Source: SAR92 clade bacterium (GTDB lineage Bacteria; Pseudomonadota; Gammaproteobacteria; Pseudomonadales; Porticoccaceae). Taken from it: DNA of 64,000 nt. The stretch spans positions 1-64,000 of the forward strand of contig SHBP01000007.1 in assembly GCA_004211905.1 (NCBI GenBank), in the 5' to 3' direction. The notes beneath the pieces were generated by a model that ran no database searches, was not told the DNA's origin, and was given only the letters and a program-made list of their open reading frames with translations. The position numbers and the translations under genes are program-made. Below are positions 47,901-57,501 of the stretch, one piece after another (the first letter of the stretch is position 1; each line of letters starts with the position of its first letter).

Positions 47901-49830
47901 AGGCATCTTTGAAGCTGTTTTGTACTGCTGAAACATCTACGCCCACATTCAAAGAAAACTCTAAATCAAAGTCTTGCATCCAGATAACATCTTCAGACTC
48001 AGGGGCGATTGGATAGGGATGCTCCATGACTACTCTAAAGCCCAGATTTTCAAGCATTGGTACCATATCTGAGAGTTCTAGAGGCTCGTTTCTGTGAAAT
48101 AGGGTAACCCTCAGATGTTGCTCTAGTTCTTGCTGATCTTGATAGAAATCAATAGCAAGATCATCGCTACCATCAAGGCGATCAAAAAGTGAAATATGCT
48201 GATGAGCATGGTCAGGCCCATAAATCTCTTGATACGCACTGGGGAACGCATTCTGAAAGCGTCTTGATAGAACAGCACCATCAGTCGTACCAAAGGCGCT
48301 AATGGACTGTTCGCTGAAAACATCGCCCCAACTTCTAGTAATCTTTTCAACCACCGCTTGTAGCGTTTCAGCATTAACCTCAAGGTATTTTTTATTTTCA
48401 ATCTTGTAAACTAAACGAATTCTCACCAGCACTGAATCAGGAATGAAGTGTGTGGTCAGCTCACTCTCAATTGCGCCTAGCTCTAGGCCAATTTTCTCCT
48501 CAATCTTGTCTCTGGTATTGGTATTAAAGGACTCGCGGGGTAAATAGACTAAACAGCTAACAAACTTGTTGAAAGGGTCAGTATGAACAAAGACTTTAAC
48601 TACCCTACGCTCATAAATCTGCCAGACTCCAATAGCAGTACCTGCCAATACTTCTCTAGTTACATGTAGAAGTTCATCGCGAGGGTGAGAGTCCAATATA
48701 GTCAACAAGGCTTTGCCATCATGACTTGCTGGATTAAATCCAGAATTTTCCATAACCCAACCAACTTTCTCGCGGAGTATAGGAATGCGCCTGGGACTAT
48801 AGGAATAAAATTGGGCCGTGTAGAGCCCCAAAAACCTTATCTCCCCAACAGGGTCGCCGTCGCTATTAAAGCGTTTAACCACAATATAATCAGAATAGAC
48901 ATTACGGTGTACTTTCGAGCGTTTTGCAGATTTAGTAACCGTTAATATTTGATCATCTTCGTAGAGACTTTTGACACCAGCACTAAGTTCCTCTACCGAC
49001 TCTTTGCGTAAATCACCGCGATATTTTTTAAGTAACCCATAAGCACTACCTGCTTTCTCGCGCAAATAAACGCTCTCGTTTTTTACCTCTAAATCAAACT
49101 CAGCACACCCAGTAAATACAAAATATCCATCATAAATCCATTGCAAGAACGCCAAGGACTCTTCTAGCTGCTCTACCTTAGGAGCATTGGCTTTCAGCTC
49201 TGCCATCAGCAGCTCCAGCCGCAAACGCATGGGGTCGAAACTGTCTACCACCGTAGAGACGTCATCCAACACGAGTGTTAGCTCACGCTGTAACTCTTCA
49301 ATTTCTCTGTCAGATAGTAAATCAACCTCAATAATCATTAATGCTTCGCGGACAGCGTTCTCTACATAATCTGAATGAATACCTTCAATCGTTCCGAGAT
49401 CATTACGCAACGCCCAAACCGGATTGCTTTGCAAGGTGTATATATTTAAGCCCCAGCGATTCAGAGCCATACGCAGTGAATCAACTAAAAATGGCATGTC
49501 ACGCTGGTCAACGTAAATAGTGGTGTAGTGACTAGACCAGCCATCTAGCTCTACGGTTGGATTAAATACTCGAATTTTAGCAGCTGACCCCAGAGAAGTG
49601 GGGCCTGAGGCTTCTAGAAATCGTGGCTCCGCAAAACCATACAAGCCCCATATATTCCAAAAAATATCCTCTGCAGGGCGCTGTAAGTAATCATCATCTG
49701 GATAAAAATGAATTGCATTAGCGGCGAAGTCGTTAAATTGCTTTTGTTTTTTTTTGGTTAACTTTTTTGCCGCAATCTTATTTAAAGACTGAATTAATGT
49801 CTGACGCCGATCATCTTGTTTCACTTCCAT
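44974..49830 (-). CDS. gdhB: NAD-specific glutamate dehydrogenase, large (180-kDa) class
   Basis: 1618 residues from ATG 49830. Long N-terminal regulatory part with ACT-like segments, then the catalytic region: [26 protein letters not shown], the Lys-containing [33 protein letters not shown] (nucleotide binding), [16 protein letters not shown]. A roughly 400-residue C-terminal helical extension follows. It degrades glutamate to 2-oxoglutarate and ammonia, so it belongs to amino-acid catabolism. The first five codons from a TTG at 49845 are probably not translated. Confidence 0.96.
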   Translation of the reverse strand: [1618 protein letters not shown]

Positions 49831-50065
49831 GGGAACAATTTGCAACCTTTTTACGTTTTTGAAGTCTGTAATGTAATAGCGATCAAATTTCTGCTTCTAA
49901 GGTAACAAATTGCTTGGACTCTGTGCAAAAATATTAGGCATTTTTAAAAAATAAACTGGTAAAATCTGTTCATAGCAGGAATTGAACAATGTTTGTTTGT
50001 TTTCTGCATAGCTATTAAAATCGACCCCTCATCATGTAATTCAGACACTATAGTAGAGGTAACTT

Positions 50066-51019
50066 TTGCAACAAAACATCGCGCAACTCAGAGAATGGCT
50101 AGCCAATAAAATCGTCGGTCAAGAGCATCTAATCGAGCGCCTAATGATCGCTCTTCTTGCCGACGGCCACCTTCTTGTAGAGGGAGCACCTGGTCTAGCA
50201 AAAACAAAAGCCATAAAAACTCTATCCGAGGGTTTAGAGGCCGACTTTCATCGGGTTCAGTTCACCCCAGATCTGCTTCCAGCGGACATCACTGGAAGTG
50301 ATATTTATAGACCGCAGCAGGGAACCTTCGAATTCCAAGCGGGCCCTCTATTTCACAATTTAGTACTCGCCGATGAAATTAATCGAGCACCAGCCAAAGT
50401 TCAGTCTGCTCTTTTGGAAGCTATGGCAGAGCGGCAAATCTCAGTGGGCAAGAATACTTACCCACTGCCCGATTTATTTTTAGTGATGGCCACTCAGAAT
50501 CCCATAGAGCAAGAAGGTACATACCCTCTGCCAGAGGCTCAAATGGATCGCTTTCTCATGCATATATTAGTGGACTACCCTGCCCCAGAGACTGAGCGGG
50601 CCATACTTGCCCTATCAAGGCAAGAGGCACTCAATGACGCTGGTACTGGCATTGAGCCTCTATCCCAAGAAACATTATTTGCAGCGCGGCAGGCTGTTAA
50701 CCAAATTCATATGACAGAGGCCGTCGAAGAGTATTTGGTACAGCTTATTTTGGCAACACGAAACTCAGAATCCTATGGCGGTGACTTGGCTCAATGGCTC
50801 GACTATGGCGCTAGTCCACGGGCAACAATTGCTCTTGATCGTTGCAGCCGATCTTTAGCCTGGATGGAAGGTCGCGACTTTGTGACTCCCGATGATATTA
50901 GAGCTGTTGCCCATGACGTATTGCGACATCGTCTAATATTAAGTTTTGAAGCTGAAGCCAGCGGGATTATGGCAAATCAAGTAATCGACAAACTACTTGA
51001 TACAGTGCCATCAGCCTAA
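50066..51019 (+). CDS. MoxR-type AAA ATPase
   Basis: 317 residues; TTG start at 50066 behind GAGGT. Walker A GAPGLAKT (residue about 40), Walker B LVLADEINRAP, sensor region LVMATQNPIEQEGTYPLPEAQMDRF and the C-terminal lid DFVTPDDIRAVAHDVLRHRL. MoxR ATPases act as chaperones for protein complexes that contain von Willebrand A domains, as encoded just downstream. First gene of a six-gene operon. Confidence 0.94.
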   Translation: MQQNIAQLREWLANKIVGQEHLIERLMIALLADGHLLVEGAPGLAKTKAIKTLSEGLEADFHRVQFTPDLLPADITGSDIYRPQQGTFEFQAGPLFHNLVLADEINRAPAKVQSALLEAMAERQISVGKNTYPLPDLFLVMATQNPIEQEGTYPLPEAQMDRFLMHILVDYPAPETERAILALSRQEALNDAGTGIEPLSQETLFAARQAVNQIHMTEAVEEYLVQLILATRNSESYGGDLAQWLDYGASPRATIALDRCSRSLAWMEGRDFVTPDDIRAVAHDVLRHRLILSFEAEASGIMANQVIDKLLDTVPSA

Positions 51020-51032
51020 TGAACTAGCGCTA

Positions 51033-51989
51033 ATGAGCCTAATCAATCAAGATCAAACACATCCTGCCACCGCTAATCTGAAAGATATGGTTAGACTGCG
51101 CTATGGAGCGCGGGATCTAACTGGCTTTCCAAAGGTTCAAGCACGTCAGATGCTAGCTGGAGGCCATAAATCTCGTTTTCGCGGACGAGGAATGGACTTT
51201 GATCAAGTGCGTATATATCAACCTGGGGATGATGTCAGGAGCATTGATTGGCGCGTGACTGCGCGCACTCAAACGCCACATACTAAGATTTTTAGTGAGG
51301 AACGAGAAAGGCCTATTTTGGTTATTACTGATTTACGTAGCCCCATGTTCTTTGGAAGTAAAAGACTAAAGTCGGTCGTTGCATGTGAGGTCTCAGCTGC
51401 GCTTGCTTGGGCGGGACTATCTGCTAATGATCGTTCCGGAGGAATAATATTCGGACAACAACACCAAATGGATGTTAAACCCCGTCGGAGCCATCATGCG
51501 GTATTACAATTTATTCATGGGCTCAAAGACTACAGTACTAAATTACTAAACCTGCAGGACCAACAGTCAACTGACCGCTATAGTATGGCTGAAATACTCG
51601 ATGAGGCACGGCATTTTGTTTCACCGGGGAGCACTATTTTTATCGTAAGCGACTTTCACGACATTAATGACGCCTGCGAACAGCATTTGTTTACATTGGC
51701 TCGCCAGGGCAATCTAAATTTATGTCATGTTTTTGATAATATCGAGCTACACCTTCCTCCCCCGTCACTCTATGCGGTCAGTGATGGTACTCAACATACA
51801 CTGCTAGACACGAGTAATGCTAAATTGCGGGAACGTTTCAAACAAGCTTTTGAAGATCGAACCCTGCGCTTAAGGAAAATTAGCGAAAAACTCTCTGCAG
51901 GCCTATTACCTTTTAATACTGACGATACAGTCATGAGCACACTGCGTCGTGCTTATGGCAAAAAACGCAACAGTCGCCGTGGTAACTGA
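51033..51989 (+). CDS. DUF58 domain protein of the MoxR/Bat operon
   Basis: 318 residues from ATG 51033; an in-frame TTG at 50997 would overlap the MoxR gene and is not needed. The family block is intact: HKSRFRGRGMDFDQVRIYQPGDDVRSIDWRVTART, then FSEERERPILVITDLRSPMFFG. DUF58 proteins have a hidden von Willebrand A fold with a changed metal site and always accompany MoxR ATPases. Probably soluble. Confidence 0.9.
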   Translation: MSLINQDQTHPATANLKDMVRLRYGARDLTGFPKVQARQMLAGGHKSRFRGRGMDFDQVRIYQPGDDVRSIDWRVTARTQTPHTKIFSEERERPILVITDLRSPMFFGSKRLKSVVACEVSAALAWAGLSANDRSGGIIFGQQHQMDVKPRRSHHAVLQFIHGLKDYSTKLLNLQDQQSTDRYSMAEILDEARHFVSPGSTIFIVSDFHDINDACEQHLFTLARQGNLNLCHVFDNIELHLPPPSLYAVSDGTQHTLLDTSNAKLRERFKQAFEDRTLRLRKISEKLSAGLLPFNTDDTVMSTLRRAYGKKRNSRRGN

Positions 51990-51991
51990 TC

Positions 51992-52501
51992 ATGCAAGGT
52001 GATCCTCTAGCGGAACTTCGCGACATTCATTTGCCAGATCCTATATCCTGGTGGCCACTTGCCCCGGGTTGGTGGGTTTTAATCATTATATTCGTTGCAG
52101 GCTTAAGTTGGGCTCTTTGGCGGCTGTTAAGATTCTATAACAATAACCTCTATCGACGACAAGCGATGGCGCAGTTATTGGAGATAAAACATGACCTAAA
52201 CCTGAGCTCAACTCAAAGATTAATCATGATTCTGGAAACACTTAAACAAGCCGTTAATAGTGCCTATCCAGACCAGCATTTTAGTAGTCGTGATTTGGCC
52301 GCGTTTTTAAGGTTTTTGCAAGCCAGTTGCAATCATACTGTATTCCAAAATCTACCTATTGATCTTAACTCCCTACTTTATGGCAGGCCTGATGACAGGA
52401 AAGAACATAAAGATCTGACTGAGTCATTCATCAATAGCAGTGCGATCTGGATCAAACAACACTACTCTCAGGATAAGTTGAAGGAAATATCAACATGTTA
52501 A
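51992..52501 (+). CDS. DUF4381 membrane protein of the Bat operon
   Basis: 169 residues. ELRDIHLPDPISWWPLAPGWWVL is the DUF4381 signature; one transmembrane helix follows (about 25-46), then a cytosolic helical tail (RLIMILETLKQAVNSAYPD). It begins 2 bp after the DUF58 stop and overlaps batA by 7 bp. Likely a membrane anchor in the complex. Confidence 0.85.
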   Translation: MQGDPLAELRDIHLPDPISWWPLAPGWWVLIIIFVAGLSWALWRLLRFYNNNLYRRQAMAQLLEIKHDLNLSSTQRLIMILETLKQAVNSAYPDQHFSSRDLAAFLRFLQASCNHTVFQNLPIDLNSLLYGRPDDRKEHKDLTESFINSSAIWIKQHYSQDKLKEISTC

Positions 52502-53490
52502 GCCTTATTTGGCCCTGGGCATTGGCGTTAGCGCCCTTACCTATCATCTACCGTTGGCGTCGCAAACCGGCTGAAACCAACATAAGAGCTCTCAGAGCTC
52601 CAATGCTTACAGCGGCAGCCAGCGGGGAGCAGGTATCCTTAAAAGCGACCACCTGGCGCAACAGACTTTTGTTAATTTTACTCAGTCTATGCTGGCTAAG
52701 CGCTCTACTAGCCATTGCTCGTCCAGTTTATATAGGGGACCCCGTAGCTCTGCCTACAGAGGGACGCGATATTCTTATTGCTGTCGATATCTCCGGAAGT
52801 ATGGAGCGAGAAGATATGGTCATTCGTGGCAAAACCGTTAATCGTCTGATGGCAGTTAAGTCAGTGGTTGGAGATTTTGTAATCAAACGTGCAGGAGACC
52901 GTTTAGGGCTCGTTTTGTTTGGCGAAAAAGCCTATTTACAAACACCATTGACGTTTGATCGAGAAACAATGGAATCCTTATTGCTAGAAGCTCAAATTGG
53001 CTTTGCTGGCAACGGAACAGCGATAGGAGATGCAATTGGGTTATCTGTAAAGCGACTGCAAGACCGACCACAAGATCATCGTATATTGATTTTGATGACC
53101 GATGGCTCTAATAATACAGGCGCTCTTAATCCTGAAGAAGCTGCTAATCTAGCACGTCGAGCTAAGGTAAAAATATACACCATCGGTATTGGCGCAGAAC
53201 GTCAAGAGCAACGTGGGCTATTTGGTCGAACTATAGTAAATCCCAGTGCGGACCTTGATGAAAAAACATTAACTACGATTGCACAGGCCACTGGCGGTCA
53301 ATATTTTCGTGCGCGAGATCCTCAGGAGCTTGCATCAATTTACGAAAGACTGAACCAGTTAGAGCCTATTGAACAGGATGCCGAGACCATCCGGCCTATC
53401 GTTAGTTTATTTCATTGGCCCCTGGGACTAGCATTTTGCCTAAGCTTAATTGTTTTTATGACCAGCCAACGAAAAGGCGAGGTTGGTTAA
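52495..53490 (+). CDS. batA: BatA, von Willebrand A membrane protein
   Basis: 331 residues. Membrane helices near residues 3-18 and 55-75 and one at the C-terminus (WPLGLAFCLSLIVF). The VWA domain (about 90-290) has an intact MIDAS: DISGSM, conserved Thr in LQTPLTFD, and LMTDGSNN. It probably assembles with BatB in the inner membrane and is remodelled by the MoxR ATPase. Bat proteins are linked to aerotolerance and stress in Bacteroides and Francisella relatives. Confidence 0.9.
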   Translation: MLSLIWPWALALAPLPIIYRWRRKPAETNIRALRAPMLTAAASGEQVSLKATTWRNRLLLILLSLCWLSALLAIARPVYIGDPVALPTEGRDILIAVDISGSMEREDMVIRGKTVNRLMAVKSVVGDFVIKRAGDRLGLVLFGEKAYLQTPLTFDRETMESLLLEAQIGFAGNGTAIGDAIGLSVKRLQDRPQDHRILILMTDGSNNTGALNPEEAANLARRAKVKIYTIGIGAERQEQRGLFGRTIVNPSADLDEKTLTTIAQATGGQYFRARDPQELASIYERLNQLEPIEQDAETIRPIVSLFHWPLGLAFCLSLIVFMTSQRKGEVG

Positions 53491-53494
53491 GGTA

Positions 53495-55336
53495 ATGTTT
53501 GAGAATTTGACCGAAATTTTTAATAACTTTCATTTGTTGCGTCCATGGTGGTTCTTGGGCTTGCTTCCTGTTATTGCTGTCATTGGTTTTTATTCTTGGC
53601 GGAAACGCAATGCTGGTAATTGGGAAACTATTATCAATCCAGAGTTTTTACCTTTTCTACTGCAAGGCTCAGAAGGAAAGCACTCCTTAAGCGGTCCCTG
53701 GCTCGTGGCGTTCATGATCACAGCTTGGATATTTTGCTGTCTGAGCCTTGCGGGTCCCGCCTGGCAACAGTTACCTCAGCCTGTGCATAAGCAAGACTCC
53801 GCGTTAGTGGTAGTACTAGATCTTTCTCCTTCAATGTTAGCAGAAGATATTTCGCCAAATCGTCTAGTCAGAGCTCGCTACAAACTGATCGATATCCTCA
53901 CTCAAAGAACCGAAGGTGTGGTTGGATTGATTGTTTATGGTGGAGATGCACATACTGTGTCTCCACTAACAGAGGATAGTAATACCATCGTGAGCATGGT
54001 ACCCATACTTGAACCAAATCTATTGCCCGAAGCTGGTAGTAACGTGGAGGAAGGTCTGGCGAGCGCCATAGACTTGGCTGTAGCTGGTGGTTATCAGCAA
54101 GCCAACATTCTGCTTATCACTGATGGTATTGATAAATCTGCATTTAATAATATTACCCCCATTATCGCAGATGAAGGTAATTATAGGCTCTCAATACTCG
54201 GCGTAGGTACACCCGATGGTGCCCCAATTCCCAGCCCCGCGGGTGGTTTTGTCAAAAAGTCCGGTAATGTTATTGTCGCAAAGCTCAACGTAGGCGCGTT
54301 GAGGAAAATTGCCGCCAACAATGGTGGTTCCTATCAAACGCTAAGCGCCGATGATCGGGATATAGATAATATTCTGGCTGGCATGGACTCACTGCTCACA
54401 AATAGCACACGAGAAACAGATCGTTCTTTCGATCTATGGGATGATCAAGGCTACTGGTTGATACTATTATTGCTACCTGTGTTGTTATTCAGCTTTAGGA
54501 AAGGGTTGGTCGTGGTAGTTTTAATTGCCCCACAGCTGTTCACTGCTCAGCCGGTTGAGGCTTTAGAATGGCAAGACTTATGGCAAACTCCAGACCAGCA
54601 GGCCTCAGAAGCTATGAATGCCGAGAACTATGAGGCTGCTAAAGATCTGTTTGAAGATTCTCGCTGGCGTGGTAGCGCTGCCTTCAAAGCCGAAGACTTT
54701 GACCAAGCAACATCAGATTTCTCTCAAGATGATAGCGCCACTGGAGACTACAACCTCGGTAATGCACTGGCAAAATCAGGGGATCTCGAAGGAGCTATTG
54801 AGGCTTACACTAATGCTCTGAGCAAAGAACCTAAAATGGAGGATGCCAGGTTTAATCTAGATCTGGTTGAGCAGCTGAATGATCAACAAGATCAGGACCA
54901 ACAGAATCAAGAACAACAAGATCAGGACCAGCAGAGCCAAGAACAACAAGATCAAGACCAGCAGAGCCAGGAACAACAAGATCAGGACCAACAGAGCCAA
55001 GAACAGCAAGATCAGGACCAGCAGAGTCAAGAACAAAAAGATCAGGGCCAAGAACAACAAAATCAGGATCAACAAAACGAATCTAATGAAGATCCTGCCC
55101 CGTCTGAGCAAGATAAGCCTGAGGACAAAAATGAACCCGCAACAGAGGAAGAACAAAAAGAAGAGGCTTCTGTTGAAGAATTGAGTGACGAAGAAAAACA
55201 GGAACAAGAAGCGATTGAACGCATACTTCGACGCATCCCCGATGATCCCGGCGGTCTCCTTCGAGCTAAGTTTCGCCACCAAGCGCGGCAACGTAGTCAG
55301 AACCGAAGGCCGCCCACTAACGAAGAGCGCTGGTAA
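53495..55336 (+). CDS. batB: BatB/BatC-like fusion: VWA plus TPR plus Gln-rich tail
   Basis: 613 residues from ATG 53495; a TTG at 53483 with AAGG 5 nt upstream is an alternative. Membrane helices near 15-33 and 65-85; VWA domain (about 88-280) with MIDAS DLSPSM; third and fourth helices near 325-360; then TPR repeats (AMNAENYEAAKDLFEDSRW; NLGNALAKSGDLEGAIEAYTNAL, about 370-455), a 10-residue Gln/Asp repeat array (about 462-520), an acidic Glu/Lys stretch and a basic end (RHQARQRSQNRRP). BatB and BatC are separate genes in many bacteria; here they are one. Confidence 0.88.
   Translation: MFENLTEIFNNFHLLRPWWFLGLLPVIAVIGFYSWRKRNAGNWETIINPEFLPFLLQGSEGKHSLSGPWLVAFMITAWIFCCLSLAGPAWQQLPQPVHKQDSALVVVLDLSPSMLAEDISPNRLVRARYKLIDILTQRTEGVVGLIVYGGDAHTVSPLTEDSNTIVSMVPILEPNLLPEAGSNVEEGLASAIDLAVAGGYQQANILLITDGIDKSAFNNITPIIADEGNYRLSILGVGTPDGAPIPSPAGGFVKKSGNVIVAKLNVGALRKIAANNGGSYQTLSADDRDIDNILAGMDSLLTNSTRETDRSFDLWDDQGYWLILLLLPVLLFSFRKGLVVVVLIAPQLFTAQPVEALEWQDLWQTPDQQASEAMNAENYEAAKDLFEDSRWRGSAAFKAEDFDQATSDFSQDDSATGDYNLGNALAKSGDLEGAIEAYTNALSKEPKMEDARFNLDLVEQLNDQQDQDQQNQEQQDQDQQSQEQQDQDQQSQEQQDQDQQSQEQQDQDQQSQEQKDQGQEQQNQDQQNESNEDPAPSEQDKPEDKNEPATEEEQKEEASVEELSDEEKQEQEAIERILRRIPDDPGGLLRAKFRHQARQRSQNRRPPTNEERW
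54881..55060 (+). repeat. batB: 30-bp tandem repeat in batB
   Basis: About five to six copies of a 30-bp unit encoding Q-E-Q-Q-D-Q-D-Q-Q-S. Copies differ by single synonymous or near-synonymous changes. The unit is a multiple of three. Confidence 0.85.
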
Positions 55337-57082
55337 ATGAGAAGCTATTTTAAAGTAACTATCCAAGTTGTGAGTCTATGTATTTTAGCCCTATTAACTT
55401 CACTAAGTTGGGCTGATTTAACAGCAAAAGTTGACCGTTCAGTGTTGGATAGTAACGAGACCCTTAGGTTAGAAATACGTTATGACGGCCAAGTATTTAC
55501 CGGCGAACCAGACTTTAAGCCTTTATCCAACGACTTTGATGTCTTATCTAATAACCGCCAACAAAGTTACAGCAATGTTAATGGCAAAACTGAATCATTT
55601 ACCGCCTGGACAATACAGCTGCGGCCGAAACGAGCGGGAATATTATTAATTCCATCGATTAGTTTCAAAGGTGATATCAGTAATGCTTTGGAGCTACGGG
55701 TGCGAGCAGCACCTGCAAACCCAACCGCAGCAAACCCAGGTACGCAGCCTATATACACCGAAACTCTGGTGGATAACGATACTGTTTATGTTAACCAGCA
55801 AATTATCTTAACTCACCGCCTGTATACCTCAATTAACTTGAGAGATTACAGTCTCTCTGAGCTAAAAATAGCCAACGCCCTGCTTCATCGTCTAGGTGAT
55901 ACGACCTATCAGAAGGTGCTGAACGGCAGAACTTATTTGGTGTTGGAGGTAAAGTATGCAGTGTTTCCGCAATCTGCTGGGCAGTTAGAGATTCCAAGTC
56001 TGCGTTTTGGCGCCTATGAGGTAAATACTCGGAGTCAATTTGGTGTCTTCAATAATCGTGGCAATCAAGTTATTCGTGACACCGAGTCCGTGCAAGTGAA
56101 TATTGAGGCTCCGCCAAGTCAAACTGCCGGGCTAGGTTGGATGCCGAGTAGCAAAGTTAGCTTAGAGCAACGCTGGAGTGGTGATCTAGAGAATGCTACG
56201 GTTGGCGAGCCCATTACACGTACTGTTACCATCACCGCTAAAGGACTTAGTAGTGCTCAAATTACGCCCTTGGAGGTACTCCAGAGCTCAGATTATCGTG
56301 TCTATCCAGACCAGCCTCAGCTCGATCAATCTCTCTCTAGTGAAGGTTTAACTTCAACGAGGATAGAGTCTTTTGCCTTGGTTCCAAACCAGTCCGGCGA
56401 AATAACCCTACCTCCTATCGAAGTGCGTTGGTGGGACATTAATCAACAGAGAGAGCAAATCTCGCGCTTGCCATCAACTACTCTTCAGGTATTACCCAGT
56501 GTCAGCAATGCAGATGATGGCCTAGCTAATGATGGCGCAATAATTGGCGCTACGGCGCTCTCAGGTAATAATCTTTCTGCTGAAAGCCCGACGATATCAA
56601 AGCCACCTAATTCAAACCTGATCTCTATTTCTTTAGCATTAAATGCAATTCTTGCTTCGCTAATTGTGGCAATGTTAATCGTACGAAAAACTCAAGCCCG
56701 CAGGGAGAACCAGGATTCCTCAATCGAATCTCAAGGCACTGCACTCCAGACACTACGGCAGCAGCTAAAAATAATAGAAGATGCGGCAAAAAGTGATGAC
56801 CTTATGGCGATGCGTGATGCCATTTTAATGTGGGGTAAAACACTATTTGCTGAACGTCCACCAAAGACACTAAAAGCTCTCGCTGTTAGTTTAGAAGATA
56901 AAGATATTGAGCAACAATTTGAGCAACTCGATCGCCAGCTCTTTCAGGACAAAAACACTGATTTACCCGAACTCGATATAAAGTTATTACTGAGCCAAAT
57001 TAAGCATCAATCAACTTTTAGCAGAGGGAGTAGTTCTCGAGATAAAGCGGGTCAAGCACTAAAAGATTTATATCCGACGTAA
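55337..57082 (+). CDS. batD: BatD/BatE-like oxygen tolerance protein
   Basis: 581 residues; the ATG follows the batB stop directly. Signal peptide (about 1-26, VVSLCILALLTSLSWA), then several Ig-like BatD domains: DLTAKVDRSVLDSNETLRLEIRYDG; VDNDTVYVNQQIILTHRLYTS; PTTLQVLPS. One transmembrane helix (ISLALNAILASLIVAMLIV, about 430-450) and a cytosolic helical tail. Thought to present a periplasmic scaffold for the Bat complex. Confidence 0.9.
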   Translation: MRSYFKVTIQVVSLCILALLTSLSWADLTAKVDRSVLDSNETLRLEIRYDGQVFTGEPDFKPLSNDFDVLSNNRQQSYSNVNGKTESFTAWTIQLRPKRAGILLIPSISFKGDISNALELRVRAAPANPTAANPGTQPIYTETLVDNDTVYVNQQIILTHRLYTSINLRDYSLSELKIANALLHRLGDTTYQKVLNGRTYLVLEVKYAVFPQSAGQLEIPSLRFGAYEVNTRSQFGVFNNRGNQVIRDTESVQVNIEAPPSQTAGLGWMPSSKVSLEQRWSGDLENATVGEPITRTVTITAKGLSSAQITPLEVLQSSDYRVYPDQPQLDQSLSSEGLTSTRIESFALVPNQSGEITLPPIEVRWWDINQQREQISRLPSTTLQVLPSVSNADDGLANDGAIIGATALSGNNLSAESPTISKPPNSNLISISLALNAILASLIVAMLIVRKTQARRENQDSSIESQGTALQTLRQQLKIIEDAAKSDDLMAMRDAILMWGKTLFAERPPKTLKALAVSLEDKDIEQQFEQLDRQLFQDKNTDLPELDIKLLLSQIKHQSTFSRGSSSRDKAGQALKDLYPT

Positions 57083-57180
57083 ATAATATAGTCCGTTAGA
57101 ATTAGATCTTGATACTCTTATACTTAAAGAAAAATAAAAGCTTTTGCGCAACCAAAGCTAATAAAAAATAAGGAATTACC

Positions 57181-57501
57181 ATGGATACTGAAGAAAAGAG
57201 CAACCAGCTTGAGCATGAGACCGCACTTAATAATCAAACTCTGTATTGGCAAGCCAATTTGAAACTCCTCGCCAAACTCTTGGTGGTTTGGTTCGCCGTG
57301 TCTTTCGGTTGTGGGATCATTCTTGTCGATTGGCTCGATCAATTTACCATCGCCGGTTTTAAATTGGGGTTCTGGTTTGCTCAACAAGGTGCTGTTTATG
57401 TGTTTGTTGCTCTCATTTTTGTCTATGCGCGACAAATGAAAATATTAGATAGACAGTTTGATGTCGGGGATGATGACAGCAATCAGGAGCCGCAATCATG
57501 A
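57181..57501 (+). CDS. DUF4212 small subunit of sodium/solute symporter
   Basis: 106 residues with two membrane helices (about 39-60 and 70-90). LYWQANLKLLAKLLVVWFAVSFGCGIILVDWLDQF and KLGFWFAQQGAVYVFVALIFVYARQM are the DUF4212 core. AAGGA precedes the ATG. Its last codon overlaps the symporter gene by 4 bp, the usual pairing. Confidence 0.92.
   Translation: MDTEEKSNQLEHETALNNQTLYWQANLKLLAKLLVVWFAVSFGCGIILVDWLDQFTIAGFKLGFWFAQQGAVYVFVALIFVYARQMKILDRQFDVGDDDSNQEPQS

Noticed and set aside
54857-55366. Long Leu/Ile-rich frame on the minus strand opposite the batB repeat
   Set aside because: It is the reverse reading of the Gln/Asp repeat DNA; batB has clear domains and operon context on the plus strand.
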